DNA of 64,000 nt from Trichobilharzia regenti (taxonomy: Eukaryota; Platyhelminthes; Trematoda; Strigeidida; Schistosomatidae). The notes below the pieces were generated by a model. It saw only the letters and a list, made by a program, of their open reading frames with translations, ran no database searches and had not been told where the DNA came from. A program made the translations under genes and the position numbers. Shown one piece after another: positions 11,342 through 23,064 of the stretch. Position 1 is the stretch's first letter. Each line of letters starts with the position of its first letter. The stretch lies in NCBI GenBank assembly GCA_944472135.2, contig OX235262.1:82868903-82932902 (forward strand). The letters run 5' to 3'.

Positions 11342-11655
11342 CCAGTTGACCAACTTGACAACGAAAAACGACCCCAGACTGACAAACGATGATCAAGTTA
11401 GTAAACTTTGTTTAGATATCACAACAGATATACTATTAACTCCGTTATTTGATTTAGCGATCTTCATTAATATTTTGACCTTCAATATGTCCCTTTAACT
11501 TGACCTAAGTCTATTTTCTCATCTCTTGACTCTTTGTTGTAGATATGCTGAGATTTTGTAAATTCCGGTTTAATAATACTGTGATGAAGCTATTGGCATT
11601 AAATAGCGAAACGTCAGTAGAAACAATATGGTTTTGTTTTCATTCATTGGGAAAT
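11342..11655 (+). repeat. PLE-2 right arm (3' terminal repeat)
   Basis: The genuine 3' terminal region of the element, following the stop codon by 135 bp. It carries a hammerhead-like fold at 11577-11619. Confidence 0.9.
11577..11619 (+). ncRNA. Hammerhead-like ribozyme motif in the PLE-2 terminal repeat
   Basis: Stem I TACT/AGTA encloses a core close to CTGATGA (here GTGATGA; TTGATGA in the left arm), a stem II gctatt/aatagc with loop ggcatta, then GAAA and a minimal two-pair stem III leading to GTC. The base at position 3 is wrong in both arms and one extra A sits before stem II, so activity is doubtful. HHRs with very short stem III are published for PLEs. Confidence 0.5.
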
Positions 11656-11814
11656 TTAAAAACCTTTATTTTAATGGATGGTAACTTCTACATATTGTAA
11701 TATTATATTTCTAGTAGATTTCACAAAAGTGATAATCTACAATGTAAGTGTGGGTGATTAGATAATTCTTAGCCCTATTATACTTTCTCCTGATTCACTC
11801 ACAACCGGAATAAG

Positions 11815-12095
11815 CCGAATCATAAGATCTCGAACTGAAATCAGTCAGAAAACCACTGAAGAACAGAAAGTACTTGACAGCTGTCTCGTCACATGATTTA
11901 CTCGAAAATCGAGGCTAGCTCGTTGACTAATAGACCACTGAGACCAATTTATGCCCAACTTCTGTGAATGCATCAATTATACTGCCATCGCCAGCTAATA
12001 TCAACCAAATGTTTGTCCTCACATCCAGTTTGACAGGACTAACTGGTCATGACTTCTGACTACAGCTTTAGGCGACTTCATCCTGTATTCAGTCA
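11815..12095 (-). repeat. Degenerate SINE-A copy
   Basis: Minus strand, in order: 5' region (gtcatgaccagttagtcctg, gtgaggacaaac), head, then a decayed hammerhead half (tgacgagacagctgtcaagta) and tail. Confidence 0.65.
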
Positions 12096-12900
12096 TTAAT
12101 GAACATTAGGCTAATTCTCATGTGTTGGTCAGCAGGGAATTGACTGATTGATCTAATTTGAATTCAGTTAATTCAATTTGGTCTCACATACACTATTAAG
12201 ACAAAAAGGAGTCTGTCGAATCACAAAAGATACGATGACGTTAGCAAGTGAAATTATCTAGGAATCCTAAAGAGATGGAACTGACTGTTTTATTTTCATG
12301 TTTTTTGATGTAGGGTTATTCACCAATATGTATCATCGGTATTTTTCGACTGAACAGCTTGAATGAAAGTTTCACTTTCTCTTAGCAGAAACAGGACTAA
12401 CAACACCTTTAAAAAAGGGCGATTATAAACTTTTTTGTAACACGTTCTTTCTAGAGAGATTGATATCACCACATACGTTGATATTGTGTGAATTTAATGG
12501 ATATATGTATATGCTAATCACCTTCTTGAGTTCCAAGTGAAACATGCAGCTTCAGCAAAACATCTCTATTTCACTCATTTCTTCGTCACCACTGTCGGCT
12601 AGTCTCAAGACAGATCACAAGCCTTCAACTCACCTTTACGTCATCCTCTCCATCTTACCCCCAGATACACAACCCATCACTTTCCATTCGCTTTCCGTTT
12701 GAGGGCCTGCCTTGTATGTGATATTACTCAACAGTCTCTTCAGAGTATAACTAATCCAACTGCGCTTCTTTCTGCTTATCTGTTGAGCATATCGGTTCTT
12801 GGTTGGCTAATCGTCAAATTCCTTTCTTTCTTATTGTTTCCCGCCTGTCATACAGTCTTCACTATCGAACAAAAGCAACTGTTGGTGAAAAAAGGTCTCC
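12096..12900. other. No feature recognised
   Basis: The open frame at 12699-12959 has a hydrophobic stretch but no codon or motif support. I do not call it a gene. Confidence 0.45.
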
Positions 12901-13310
12901 ATCAGGATGTTGGATATTCTTTTGGTGATGTGTTCACTAAGTCTCAGAACACTAGATAGAAGCATACAGTTGACATTAGTGTTAGAGATTCAGACATTGT
13001 TAGTCGTGCTAACTGCTCTGAAGTTTTACAATGACTTCGGAGAGGTGAATATCACTTTCGTTTTCTCTATCCTGCTTGACTTTGATATAATCAACATAGT
13101 GCCACTTGAAGTGAAGACGATGACGCCTAGGTAAGCGAAAGGGGAGGTGATTTCCTTTATATTTTGCCTTTTGGCGGGTAGTCTTATTTATTGCTAGTAG
13201 GGTATCTTCATTACTTTTATCTTCTCCACGTTCACCTGAAGTTCTGTGTTGGCTGACCAACTTGTTGGTTGTTGTTTCAACATCTTCCAGTTTGTGAGAC
13301 ATATATATAT
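12901..13310 (-). pseudogene. RTE LINE RT C-terminal remnant
   Basis: Minus-strand pieces match the RTE post-palm region: SHKLEDVETTTNKLV, then after a shift VNVEKIKVMKIP, EITSPFAYLGVIVFTSSG (the FTYLGSIVS block), and finally NTNVNCMLLSS near 12940-12970 (usual NTNVKSVLLYG). Frames change at least three times. No catalytic motif remains. Confidence 0.65.
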
Positions 13311-13317
13311 ATATATG
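13303..13317. repeat. Short (AT)n microsatellite
   Basis: About seven AT units inside the RTE remnant. Confidence 0.85.
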
Positions 13318-13318
13318 T

Positions 13319-13984
13319 GCATATGCACAATCAGCTACTTTAAGTGGTGTTGTAATTAGCTGTAGTGTACTTAGCCGACAAAAAATAATTTGGATATCAT
13401 AAAAGCAGGTGGATTGTTTCAAATAATATTCGGTTATTTAGCACAGCTGCTTTGCATTTCTGCTGTTTAAATCAAACAGTTCTCTAGTGTACCATAAGTG
13501 CTACTTTTGATATATATTTTTTTTTCTAAGCACTTATTTTAAATTGTTTGAAACGACTACTTCCGGTAATTATTAACTTGGTCAAGGTTGCCTCGGGATT
13601 TCTTTGAAAAAATACTACAAAAAGTAACTTATCTTCAACACTCATATTTAAGGTGTGTTTAAAAAGAAAATAAAATTAACTAATGCGATCTATGCTGTCG
13701 ATGATTTTCTTTAAAATGGAAAATGGCTTTCAAGAAAATATTCTATAAGACAAGTTAGAACTGGAATGCTTATTTAGAAGTCTTCGTTTGTTTTTAGTTA
13801 GTTTGTTTGTTTTTTATTGAAAAACGATCAACCTTAACAATATGGCATGTTAACGTGTAGGTTGTGTGAATTGTGTAAGTGAAAAATGGTCACTTCCACT
13901 GAACAAGAAGTGACATGACAGTGCTGTTGTTCAGTGATGATAAACATAATAATGAGTACTATTCTATTTAAAACACTGCAAATA
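13319..13984. other. No feature recognised
   Basis: AT-rich with poly-T near 13519. Nothing coding seen. Confidence 0.5.
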
Positions 13985-15540
13985 ATTCAAGTGGATAAAG
14001 CCAACAATGAAACTGACAGTGGTTCGTCAGTCGAATACACACCAACCACACAGAGGTGGTCGGGATTGGATTCACGGTTAATGCATTCATTGCTAAGTCT
14101 ACTTTATTAGCTGATAGTAAGTCCACTAAAGAGGAAGCCTGATGTGGGGCTAATAACCGTAACGCATCAAACAAACAGGAAAGAATAAGCAAGGGTGAAC
14201 GGTAAAGAAGAATAGGTAAAATGCACGAGTTGACAAACTGTAAGAGGAGGAGAGGTTGGGTTATGCCTGAGTGCCGTAACCTCTTAATGTAAAAAGTCAG
14301 ACGAAATATTCTTTTAGAAATCGCTAAGACATGGGAAGACCAGGATAGATCAGAAGAAAGAATTAATCCAAGATACTTAAATTCAAGCATGGTTTCTATA
14401 TCAGTATCATCAATTTTGCAAGGGTCATAGGAACCAACAACTTCATTTAACTTTCTTTTACATCGGAAACTGAAATTAACATTCTGACATTTGGAAGGAT
14501 TTAGTTTAAGGCCGTTAGACGAAGGCCATTTGCTAATTGCTGATAGAAAGCTGTTCATCTTAGTACAGTCTAGCTGGGAGTTAACAGACACTAAAATAGT
14601 TAGATCACCAGCATACTTCACAAAGTTCATTTCATCAGAGTGAGGCAAGTCATGCAAAAAGAAAGAAAACAGAAAAAAGCACACTGCTTTTAGGGACACC
14701 AGCTTCAGTAACCAATGAAGTGGACAACTTTCCATGACATACAGTGTACTGCTTTCTTCCTGAGAAATAAGAATGCAGCCATTTGACAACCCAGCAGTCT
14801 GTATGAGTTTCAGCAAGCTTGTTTAACAAAATGTCCCCAGGTGCTGAGTCGAAAGCAGGTGTTTAATCTAGGAAGGTGCATCGAACAAATTTACCCCCCT
14901 TGTCTAAGCTGGAGACAATGTTATGATACAAGACTGCAACTGCATCTAAAGTACTTCTACTGTGTTTATAGGTGAATTGTTTGGGATCGTTAAAGGCTTT
15001 AAGTGAAGGTTGGAGATTAATTAACAGTAAATTTTCCATAGCATTTAGAAAAGGGGAGGTAATAGCAATAGGTCTTAATTTAAAACATGTTCCAGTAGAC
15101 GACTTGGGTAAAGGTACAGTTTTATTGTCCTTCCAAACAGCTGCCACGACATTTCTGGAAAAAGATTCATTAAATATGTCAATGAGAGGATAACACAGGG
15201 TATCTGCGCACTTTATAAGAATAACACTAGGAAAACCATCTGGACCTAGGCTACAAGAAGGGTTCACAGACTGGAGACATTTTAGATTATCATTTGTATT
15301 GAAACCAGGGAAGCAGGTTTAATTAACACTTTTAACACTAGAAAGTTTGACATTTATGGGAGAATGTATGGAAGATTTGTTTAGTGTGCAAACATCAAAG
15401 GAATCAGGAATACTATTCATCTGCTAACCACTACTAGTAATTTCTTTAAAAAGTCTCCATACATCAGAATAGTCAAACAATACAGCCAAACGATATTTTG
15501 TATCATTCAATGGAATGTATCCTATCTAAATCTGGAGAAA
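13985..15540 (-). pseudogene. CR1-like LINE RT, long remnant
   Basis: The minus strand reads most of a CR1/Jockey-type RT: DTKYRLAVLFDYSDVWRLFK, then SLGPDGFPSVIL and AAVWKDNKTVPLPKSS (palm entry), LRPIAITSP, DPKQFTYKHSRSTLDAV, and motif A where FLDYTxAFD reads FLD-stop-TPAFDSAPGDILL (14850-14880). Motif C reads FVKYAGDLTILV, so YADD has lost its first catalytic Asp to Gly. KLNPSKC and YLGLILSSDLSWSSH follow. At least three stops or shifts. This is the best-preserved CR1 copy here, but clearly inactive. The 3' UTR and microsatellite tail are missing on the left side. Confidence 0.85.
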
Positions 15541-16155
15541 GCTCAAAATAAAGTAAGCCTTAGTTATTATGAATGTTAAAAATCATGTGAAATAGTCTAT
15601 CACATGCAATCTTACTCTTCATAAGGAAGTGATGCATTCACAACAGTAGTTTTTTATCATAGACAAACACAAATCGTAAAATAACACCGCGTGATAATCA
15701 CTGTCATTTTGTAACTAAACGTCAGTCAAAAGGCGTGCATTTCTAACGACTTCCTTCTCCACGCTTACTTATCTCCTCCCACTTTAATCATTCTCATCTC
15801 TGTTTTCGTGACGAACTGATAAGTCTTCATAATCGTGGCCTAAACGTTTACATCCAAAGCAAAATATTCTGCAATAACTGAATATATTTGACCATGAATA
15901 TTTCAAAATAAATTCATTGGATAATTTACTATTTGTTGTTTTTGTAATATATCAGCACAGAAAAGCGAAACAAGATCAGAATTTTGAACACTTATATCAA
16001 TTCAGGGCTTCTACATGCTTCGAATATTTGATGTGAGCATTGTTAAAAGAATTTCTAAGCGACTTGATTCAACCCTTCATCAATAGTGTCACTCTCCCCC
16101 TTGAGTAGTGAAAATCAGATAGCATGCCGGAATTCTGGCGATGAATCAACCAAGA
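15541..16155. other. No feature recognised
   Basis: AT-rich unique sequence. Confidence 0.5.
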
Positions 16156-16240
16156 ATTTTTCACTTAACAAATATTTCGAAAGAACTGGAGATGGATCGG
16201 TCACACAGTAAGAAGACCGTTAAGTGAAGCCATATACACT
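16156..16240 (+). pseudogene. RTE LINE C-terminal scrap
   Basis: The plus strand reads RKNWRWIGHTVRRPLSEA, matching the conserved RTE tail block RRKWxWIGHTLRRP also seen near 49.6 kb. The downstream 200 bases are too decayed to assign. Confidence 0.5.
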
Positions 16241-16574
16241 GCAGGAGGCTGACTGAAAACCATATCTGAGGAGTAGGAAATGAAGACGATGCTATGAAAG
16301 GAAAATGAAAGCTTGTGTTGTCAGTCATTGGATCCACTGACACTGAAAACAAGGGAGAGAATGCAATGGAGAGATGCCTGTGAGGCCGTATTTTCCACCA
16401 AGAACTCAGAGAAGGAATAGTTATGTGGTGAGAGCTGACTGTTAGTCAAAATTGGTAGACGGTAATTTACGTCAATGTTTATGTTCCCAATATTGTTCGT
16501 GAGAAAAATAAGAACAAAGACTGATTCAACAAACAACCACAGCAGAATTTTTGTAGGCGGATACAGTTAACATA

Positions 16575-16755
16575 TGTGTGCGTCGGTGGCACAGTGGTTA
16601 GGACTCTCGCCGACCATGCACATGGTCCGGAGTTCGATCCCCTGCCGATGCACACTTGATATCTATGGTCGGCCTGTAAAATTTGGGCCACCGATATCAA
16701 ATGCTGAAAATTCCATACTTGTGCCAAAAATACGGTGTGGAATCAAGCTGTAATA
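16575..16755 (+). repeat. SINE-B copy (tRNA-derived)
   Basis: Full-length head and body as at 8841, ending tgtggaatcaagctgtaata with an A-rich tail. A-box and B-box-like blocks are intact (ggcacagtggttagga, gagttcgatcc). Confidence 0.85.
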
Positions 16756-17689
16756 AAAATAAAAAACTAAAAAAAATATAGATGATCTGACATTCAAAAA
16801 ATAGTCACAAAGAGATGCAAGGTTAACTTTCTGTGAGAAACAGCCAATCACAGGACTGTGTTTTTCTGCTAACAATAATCTATAATATGCACATGAAAAT
16901 CTATAAATATTTGTTGATTTCCTTATTAAACGAACTGTTGCCTGGCCCTTATCTTCTGTTGTTACAGTAGTACTGACAATATTGTAATATGTGTATACTA
17001 CTCTGGAAGAAGGACCACATTTCACTACGTGCTAATTACATATTTACGAGAAGAAAAATGAAGATGGAGAATCCTAATTATTTCAATTTTAAATGCATAT
17101 TTGTTAAGTAACAGGGATTAATCAAATAACCATATTATAATGTTTTAGTAGTAAAAATAAGCAACATACATAGCTGACTTAAATGAATGTCATTTAACTG
17201 CTTACATTGTCATTCATTTCGAATTGTAAAAACAAAAGTTCAGTAGGACAAGCACAGTTTTAAAAAAAATGTATACTTCGTTTATAGATTTTTATGTATT
17301 GTATAATAATGATTCTTAAGGGAATGAACTTCGTCTAGAAATAACAGTGGCCTAAATTTGGGTGAGCAGACAATAAGACATTTCAACAGAATGAATTTCA
17401 TTTTTAGATCAGAAGAAAATCAAAAGTTATTCAAGGCAATTAAGTGTTATGCAAAAAAATATGTATCAAGGTGAAACTATGCTACTGTTAAGTAGACGCA
17501 AACCGATGGTGCCTACAGCATAGAGAAAGTTGAATCAATCATATTCACAATATAACTGAGAAATTTAAATAAATGGAGGTTATGATACTTATGAAAATAG
17601 ATATTAAACCATGGGAATCATTGGGATTCTAACCGACAACATTCAGGTTTACTTTTCTGTAATTGGTTTCTTAGGATTAGATTTGTTTT
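16756..17689. other. No feature recognised
   Basis: AT-rich. Open frames lack motifs. Confidence 0.5.
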
Positions 17690-18005
17690 TACGAGTTGAT
17701 CACGGGTTTCAGTGAGAAGTCGTGACCAGTAAAGTGCAGCAGGTCGGGCGTGGGGACAAATACTCGCCGAAGACATTGGCCAGCGGTTGCGATATATCGT
17801 GAATTAACAGAAGTTACAATTCATGGGCTGGCCACTGGATCGGGTCCCAGTGGCTTAATGGTATACGAGCTCGCCTTGTAACCAGAGGGTCTTGGGTTCG
17901 AGCCTCGGCGAATGCGTACTGCTGAAGAGTCCCAAACCAGGACGAGACAGCTGTCCAGTACTCCCAGGTTTTCCAATGGTTCTCTAACTCAGCACATGAT
18001 TAAAT
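17690..18005 (+). repeat. SINE-A copy, nearly full monomer
   Basis: Order: 5' region (gtgaccagtaaagtgcagca, gtggggacaaatactcgccg), head with A-box-like cagtggcttaatggtatac and B-box-like gggttcgagcc, hammerhead (17916-17961), tail (ccaatggttctctaac, atgattaaatcctgtaacgg). The tail meets an oppositely oriented copy at about 18006. Confidence 0.85.
17916..17961 (+). ncRNA. Hammerhead ribozyme, one core base lost
   Basis: Stem I GTACTG/CAGTAC, core CTGAAGA, stem II GTCC/GGAC with loop CAAACCA, then GAGA in place of the invariant GAAA (A14 to G), short stem III and cleavage triplet GTC. The A14 change should abolish cleavage. Confidence 0.75.
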
Positions 18006-18262
18006 CCTGTAACGGATTGATATCAGTTAGAGAACCATTGAAAACCAACCAGCACTGGTGTACTGGACAGCTGCTGTTTCATCCTAATTTGGGAATCATC
18101 GGCAGTCAGCACCCAACGCCAAGGTTCGAACCTAGGACCTTCCGGTTACAAGGCAAGCTCGTATACCATTAAGCCATTGGGATACGATTGAATGGCTAGC
18201 CTATGAATTCTAACTTCTACAAATTCTTGATTTAGCGGGACCCCAGCCAATGTCTTCGGTCC
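18006..18262 (-). repeat. SINE-A copy, inverted relative to its neighbours
   Basis: Minus strand: 5' region, head (ggttcgaacc at B-box), hammerhead with CCGATGA in place of CTGATGA, a longer stem III (ACAG/CTGT), then the gatatcaatccg tail subtype. Confidence 0.8.
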
Positions 18263-18790
18263 CAGGTTTGGACCCACGTGAGTGCGTACTGTCGATGATT
18301 CCAAAAATAGGATGAAACAGCAGTGCAGTACTCCTTGGTTTTCAATGGTTCTCTAACTGATATCAATCCGTGATCAACTCGGAAAAAACATTACTAACCC
18401 TTGCAAACCAAACTATAGAAAATTAATTTGATGCTCGCTAGTGACTTGCTACAGGATGGAGTCCCTGGAGTTCTAGTGGGAAGTAGTGACCAGTGGGGTC
18501 AATCCAGTCAAGTGTGAGGATGGATGTTCCACCGGTATCATTGGTTGGGGTCACACTAAATAACGAAGTGGTAGAAGTTAGAATTCATGGGCTGATCATT
18601 GACTCTGGTCCGAGTGGCTGAATGGTATACGAGAACTCTGGCCTTGTAACCGGAAGGTCCTGAGTTTGAACCCTGTTGGTGGGTGAGTACTCCCGAGGAT
18701 TCCCAAACTGGAATGAAACAGCTGTCCAGTACTACAGTGCTGGTCGGTTTTCGATGATTTCCTATCTGACACCAATCCAGTTTTACATTC
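18263..18790 (+). repeat. SINE-A head-to-tail multimer (about 1.3 units)
   Basis: A partial unit (B-box, decayed hammerhead at about 18286, tail) runs directly into the 5' region of a second full unit (hammerhead at about 18687, tail to 18790). Hammerhead-to-hammerhead spacing is about 401 bp. Both ribozyme cores are mutated (TCGATGA; CCGAGGA). Confidence 0.8.
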
Positions 18791-19109
18791 TTCTTAAGAT
18801 TAAATAATTTGCTAACAATGTTTATGATAATAATAAGTTTATGCTGAAAAGCACATTTTATCTATCGAATTGAACTTTCAGCGTGTTACATAGCAAGGTA
18901 TTTACTCCATATGCAGAATCTCCCAAAAATATAATAGTCGATAATATATCGTCTGAAGCAAAATTGTTCTATTTGAAGCATGCTTCGATACTTCACAATG
19001 TTCTTCCTCAGTTTCATTCAGAATTTCATACCTGTAGGTAAAAGCCTATTTGAAAATGTACGTGAGTACATAATGTGAATGAATAAAACAATATGAAATG
19101 GTGTAAACG
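18791..19109. other. No feature recognised
   Basis: AT-rich spacer. Confidence 0.5.
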
Positions 19110-19228
19110 CAACGCATTTAGATGATTTTGATGTGGTTTTGTTCTCTGAGCTGGATGGTTAGTTTGCGAAGCTTTCATCACCTTACTGGGTGACATCTTC
19201 AGCGTATACTTCAATTTGAAGTAGATGA
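19110..19228 (-). repeat. Solo PLE-3 terminal repeat
   Basis: Minus strand matches the 54-55 kb PLE-3 terminal repeat almost base for base (gaagatgtcacccagtaagg, gctttcat/atgaaagc, ccagctcagagaacaaaacc). No coding part is attached. Confidence 0.8.
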
Positions 19229-19339
19229 ATAGCACCATGGTTTAAGTGGGCTGCCATGACAGTACTTATTCTTATACTACATCGAAATTACAGTCTGTAC
19301 AACTAGGTTTGCATATAATAATTTCACAAATACATTGTT

Positions 19340-19695
19340 GTTGTTCAAAGGGAACAAAACAAATGGTTATAAAGTTTGGGAGAACTTTGTCTTGGTGAAT
19401 ATCACAGGTGGCGTGTGAGGGCAAATATTCGCTTGGGACATTGGCTAGTGATCGTGCTATGTCATGAATTGGCAGCAGTTGGAGTTCCTGCACTGACCAT
19501 TGAATCAGCTCCCACAAGGCTTAGTGGTCTACAAGCTCACCCTGTAACCAGGAGGTCCTGGGCTTGAACCCCAGTGGATGAGTACCGCTGAAGAGTCTAA
19601 AACTAAGACCAAACGGCCGTCCAGTATTCCCTGCAGGTTTTCCGATGGTCCTCTAACCGATGTCAGCTCATGATGAAATCCTGTAACGGGTAAAC
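19340..19695 (+). repeat. SINE-A copy, nearly full monomer
   Basis: 5' region, head (cttagtggtctacaagctc; B-box ggcttgaacc), hammerhead at 19581-19632 with CTGAAGA kept but GAAA changed to CAAA, stem III recast as ACGG/CCGT, tail to gtaacggg. Confidence 0.8.
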
Positions 19696-19898
19696 ACTTG
19701 AATTCATTCTGAAATGATTCTAAAATAAACCATATCTAATAAAAACCGTTTTCTTTTTTTCATGTCTGAAGACCGCTATTCGAACTGCAGAATTTCAATC
19801 ATTTTGTTCACAAAACACCTTCATATTCATTGAATAACCTGTAAATTTCTTCAGTCACTGATTTATCTGACCATCATTTAAGATACCCCCACTTCTAC

Positions 19899-19980
19899 CT
19901 AATCTTAAAACCACCTAAAACCGACTAATATTGTCTAAACCTAGCCAAAACCAGCTAATACATGTTAAGACCATCTGAAA
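19899..19980. repeat. Degenerate 10-bp-period minisatellite
   Basis: Successive decamers resemble ctaaaaccga (ctaaaaccga, ctaatattgt, ctaaacctag, ccaaaaccag, ctaatacatg), with a possible 30-bp higher-order repeat. Confidence 0.6.
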
Positions 19981-22087
19981 AAATGTGTAAACAGACCATC
20001 AGGCCGAGGCAAGGTGTTATTATAACACGACTGGACAACCTTGAAGCTTGAACTTATGCAACCAATTAAACTGGTTACTCATCGACTTAACTTTCTAAGG
20101 TGAGTACTATGTGTAGTTTTGGTATTTGGTCTTCAAACTAGTTACCACTTTCCTTTTAATGGTATCCCACACAAATCTCATTATTATTACTATTATTATA
20201 CATGCCAGTTACATCAACCCAACCCACATCAAACTTTGGAGACCTTATCGAACCCCAATAGGAGTACACTTCTCCAACGTAACAGAATATTAATAACATT
20301 ATGTATAATTTTATTGAATTTTCAGTTCACACATTCTCTTTGCAACTTAATTATCATTAATTTCAGGTTGAGAAACGCGGACCAATCAAGTATTGAATAG
20401 TTGAATGACATCATTCCTAAATTAAAAAAAAAAGAAAATAACAACGAAAGAAACAGATTTTACTTTAGTTATTCGCCTAGAAATTCACTTATATCAAAAT
20501 GCATACTTTATACATCACTGAAAAAAAAACATTTATTCCTGTCTATTTTGTTTTATATTTTGACAAGTACCGTATACACCAATGCTTATGGGCTTATTGA
20601 TCTAAAGTATAATTAATTATAAGCACTCTACTAGTTCTAGTTATATTTTAAGGTTTTCTATCACACAACACACACAGAAAAAACGACACTTATCGATATT
20701 TGCTTAACATATCAGAGGCTAAGATAAAAGGAAGAGGTGCTTGCTTGCCTCCAGTGGAAAATCATTCTCTGATCAAGGCAATACAACAAGCAGTAACGTA
20801 TGTGTATACAAATGTTAAATTGTCACTAAAATGAATCTGAGCTTTTGCAAGCGTAGGAGAGTTACACTTTACTTGATATTTGCCTCTATCAAGAATATCT
20901 AACGTCATATATATATATATATATATATGATTTATCGTCTTGTTTATTCTCATTGTAATCACTCGCCCGCCGCCCTTGAAAAGATTCTAGAAAAAGTTAT
21001 CACTAGTAGCACTATTATGATTATTATTATTGTTATTATTATTAATATTGCATTTTTCCCTTTTTACGTAGAGACCTGATCATAATTTCAATTAAAATAG
21101 TAATAAACTGCGTCACTCACTTGATGACAGTTATATCAAGGTTATTTTTTCTTCTTCTTCTCTTGTTCAAATATTTATTGATTTCTGTTTTCCAAATGAG
21201 ATTATATACGAGTGTAACTTGTATTTTCAAGTTATTGTATCATGGAAAGACCGAATAGATTTATTACTGTAAATTTCTATCAGCCAGACTATTCATTAGG
21301 TATCCTTGCCTCTTAGTAGTCGAATAAATCTTAGCAGGATTATCGTTATTTGCATAAAATGTATGATTGTATATTGTAAGATGAGTTTTGTAGTCTTGGA
21401 ATTTTCAACAGCAAGAAACTAATATGAATGACTGATTTGACTAGCTTGATGCCAGGCTTGTTCACTGGTTATGGCTTTTAACCAGATCAAGGAAGCGTTG
21501 TTGCACGAAGTGAGAATACGAATTTCATACATGTACTCGGATCGACTTAAGTCAGTGAGCCAAATCAATTCAAATCACTGACCTGGATCTGTTGCATTCT
21601 TCTCCATTTTGTTAACGTCAATTGCAGTGACAAGTAAGCCATGAAATGTCTTCTGGATGAGTTTCTGATGGGAAGCCGTTAAAATTAGTAGTCAGTATTT
21701 TAAGCTAGTGTAGTTGTAGAATTCATTTTGTAGATCGGATGACCTTTGACCTCTTTGTAGAACTTCATCATTAATTTTTTCAAAACCCTTCTCTTTGTCC
21801 ATATCATCTTATTTATTTATTTATGGTTTAAATTCCTGAGGTTTTTAAATGATCGTCATAGTCGTCCTGTTTCTTATCGCTCGTCCATCCGTATGCTTAT
21901 AATCACAGACCAGTCTTTGTCTTTTGATAATTACTTGGTTAAGTGAATCGGGAATTACTAAGGACAAATGGTCGCATGCAGAATTTTAGTTGAGTTATCT
22001 ATTGAGTCCAGTGTTATTGCGACTACATTTAAGTACACCCAGTCAAATAAAATGTTCTTTTTAATATAGAAAAATATAGAGCTTAAG
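19981..22087. other. No gene recognised; microsatellites
   Basis: It contains an (AT)n run at about 20908-20929 and TTA-rich repeats near 21017-21048. Open frames at 20119 and 20401 are low-complexity and AT-rich with no motif. Confidence 0.5.
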
Positions 22088-23064
22088 ATTTATTAGAGAA
22101 TTACTTAGAAAAAATGGTTATCCAGATAAATTCATTGAGAAAAATATGAATTCAGCACCTAGGAGAGCCAGTAAGGCAACAGTTCCGAAAAAACCACTAT
22201 TCATAAAATTTAAGTACCTTGGTGACAACATCAGCGAAATGGTAACACAACACCTGAAGAATTCAGTTAAAAGAGCTTATTATGCAGCAGAGGTACCTTG
22301 TCTCTTCAAAACCACCCCTATTCTACGTTCGAGAAATAAAGATAAACTACCTAAATTTACCTCTTATATGTGTATCTACCAGTTTGACTGCAACTGTGGA
22401 GCCAGCTACACTGGCCGTACAGGCAGGTTCATCATCGCATTTTCGAACATCATCCAACACCGTTAAGCAAGGTAAAAACAAGATCTATTCGTATCTCTAT
22501 TTTAGCACACCTTGTGGATAGTGAGCATAAGGTTGATGTTAATACTGCATTTAAAATTATTTATCGCATTCCCATCAATCTTTATTTTGCTCTACCACTT
22601 CATCTTCTACAGACAGCTGAAACAATAGGAATCCACCTGAAGAAGACAAACCTGTGTGTTCAGAAGACATTCATACAATCACTTCACTTGCCTTAGCCAT
22701 CGTTACATGAATGTATAAACCGGACTACTTTGCCCCATCTCCCCCTAAACCTTTAAAATTATAAAAATTATAATTGTCCAAATTATTTTATTTATCTATT
22801 TTGTCCACTTCATCTTTAAATAACGTGTTATCCTGGTAAAATTAATTTACTCTAACCATTTCTACCTTTTAATTGTGTGTGATAATTTTCTTCGTTAATT
22901 ACCAATCCATTGACATTTTGACACTGACTAATTATTGTTAACAAACATGTCAGTGCCACTTGATTGGTAAACTGTTGTGTATTGTAGTAAAAATGCCATA
23001 TATATTAGAGTAGAATCAGAGGTGGGGATCTAATTGAAAAGTAAATATTTCTTCGCTCAATCTT
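22088..23064 (+). pseudogene. PLE-1 3' end: linker, GIY-YIG, 3' UTR
   Basis: Open from 22101 as RFIRELLRKNGYPDKFIEKN into CNCGASYTGRTGR (endonuclease motif), stop at 22464. The domain continues in another frame (AHLVDSEHKVDVNTAFKI, AETIGIHLKKTNLCVQK) to about 22696. The 3' UTR to about 23064 matches the minus-strand copy at 35501-35870 closely, fixing the shared 3' end. The RT is missing (5' truncation). A frameshift in the endonuclease (about 22420-22500) kills it. Confidence 0.85.

Larger units (their letters stand above)
9424..11655 (+). mobile_element. PLE-2, 5'-truncated Penelope-like element between inverted arms
   Basis: A 314-bp arm (9424-9737) is repeated in reverse complement at 11342-11655 with only two differences found by eye. 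Between them lies a single PLE reading block: RT, thumb, GIY-YIG. PLEs commonly insert with a 5' inverted copy of their terminal repeat attached to a truncated element, and this locus fits that pattern. The junction at 9737/9738 drops straight into the RT fingers. The near-identical arms suggest a fairly recent insertion. I could not find a convincing target duplication. Confidence 0.85.

Noticed and set aside
9424..11655. DNA transposon with terminal inverted repeats
   Set aside because: Arms are 314 bp but the internal protein is RT plus GIY-YIG; no transposase motif and no TIR-type target duplication.
12699..13134. Hydrophobic open frames as a membrane protein
   Set aside because: Overlap an antisense RTE remnant and have no codon or family support.
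18006..18790. Long hairpin as a microRNA or other structured RNA gene
   Set aside because: The inverted pairing is fully explained by adjacent SINE-A copies in opposite orientation.
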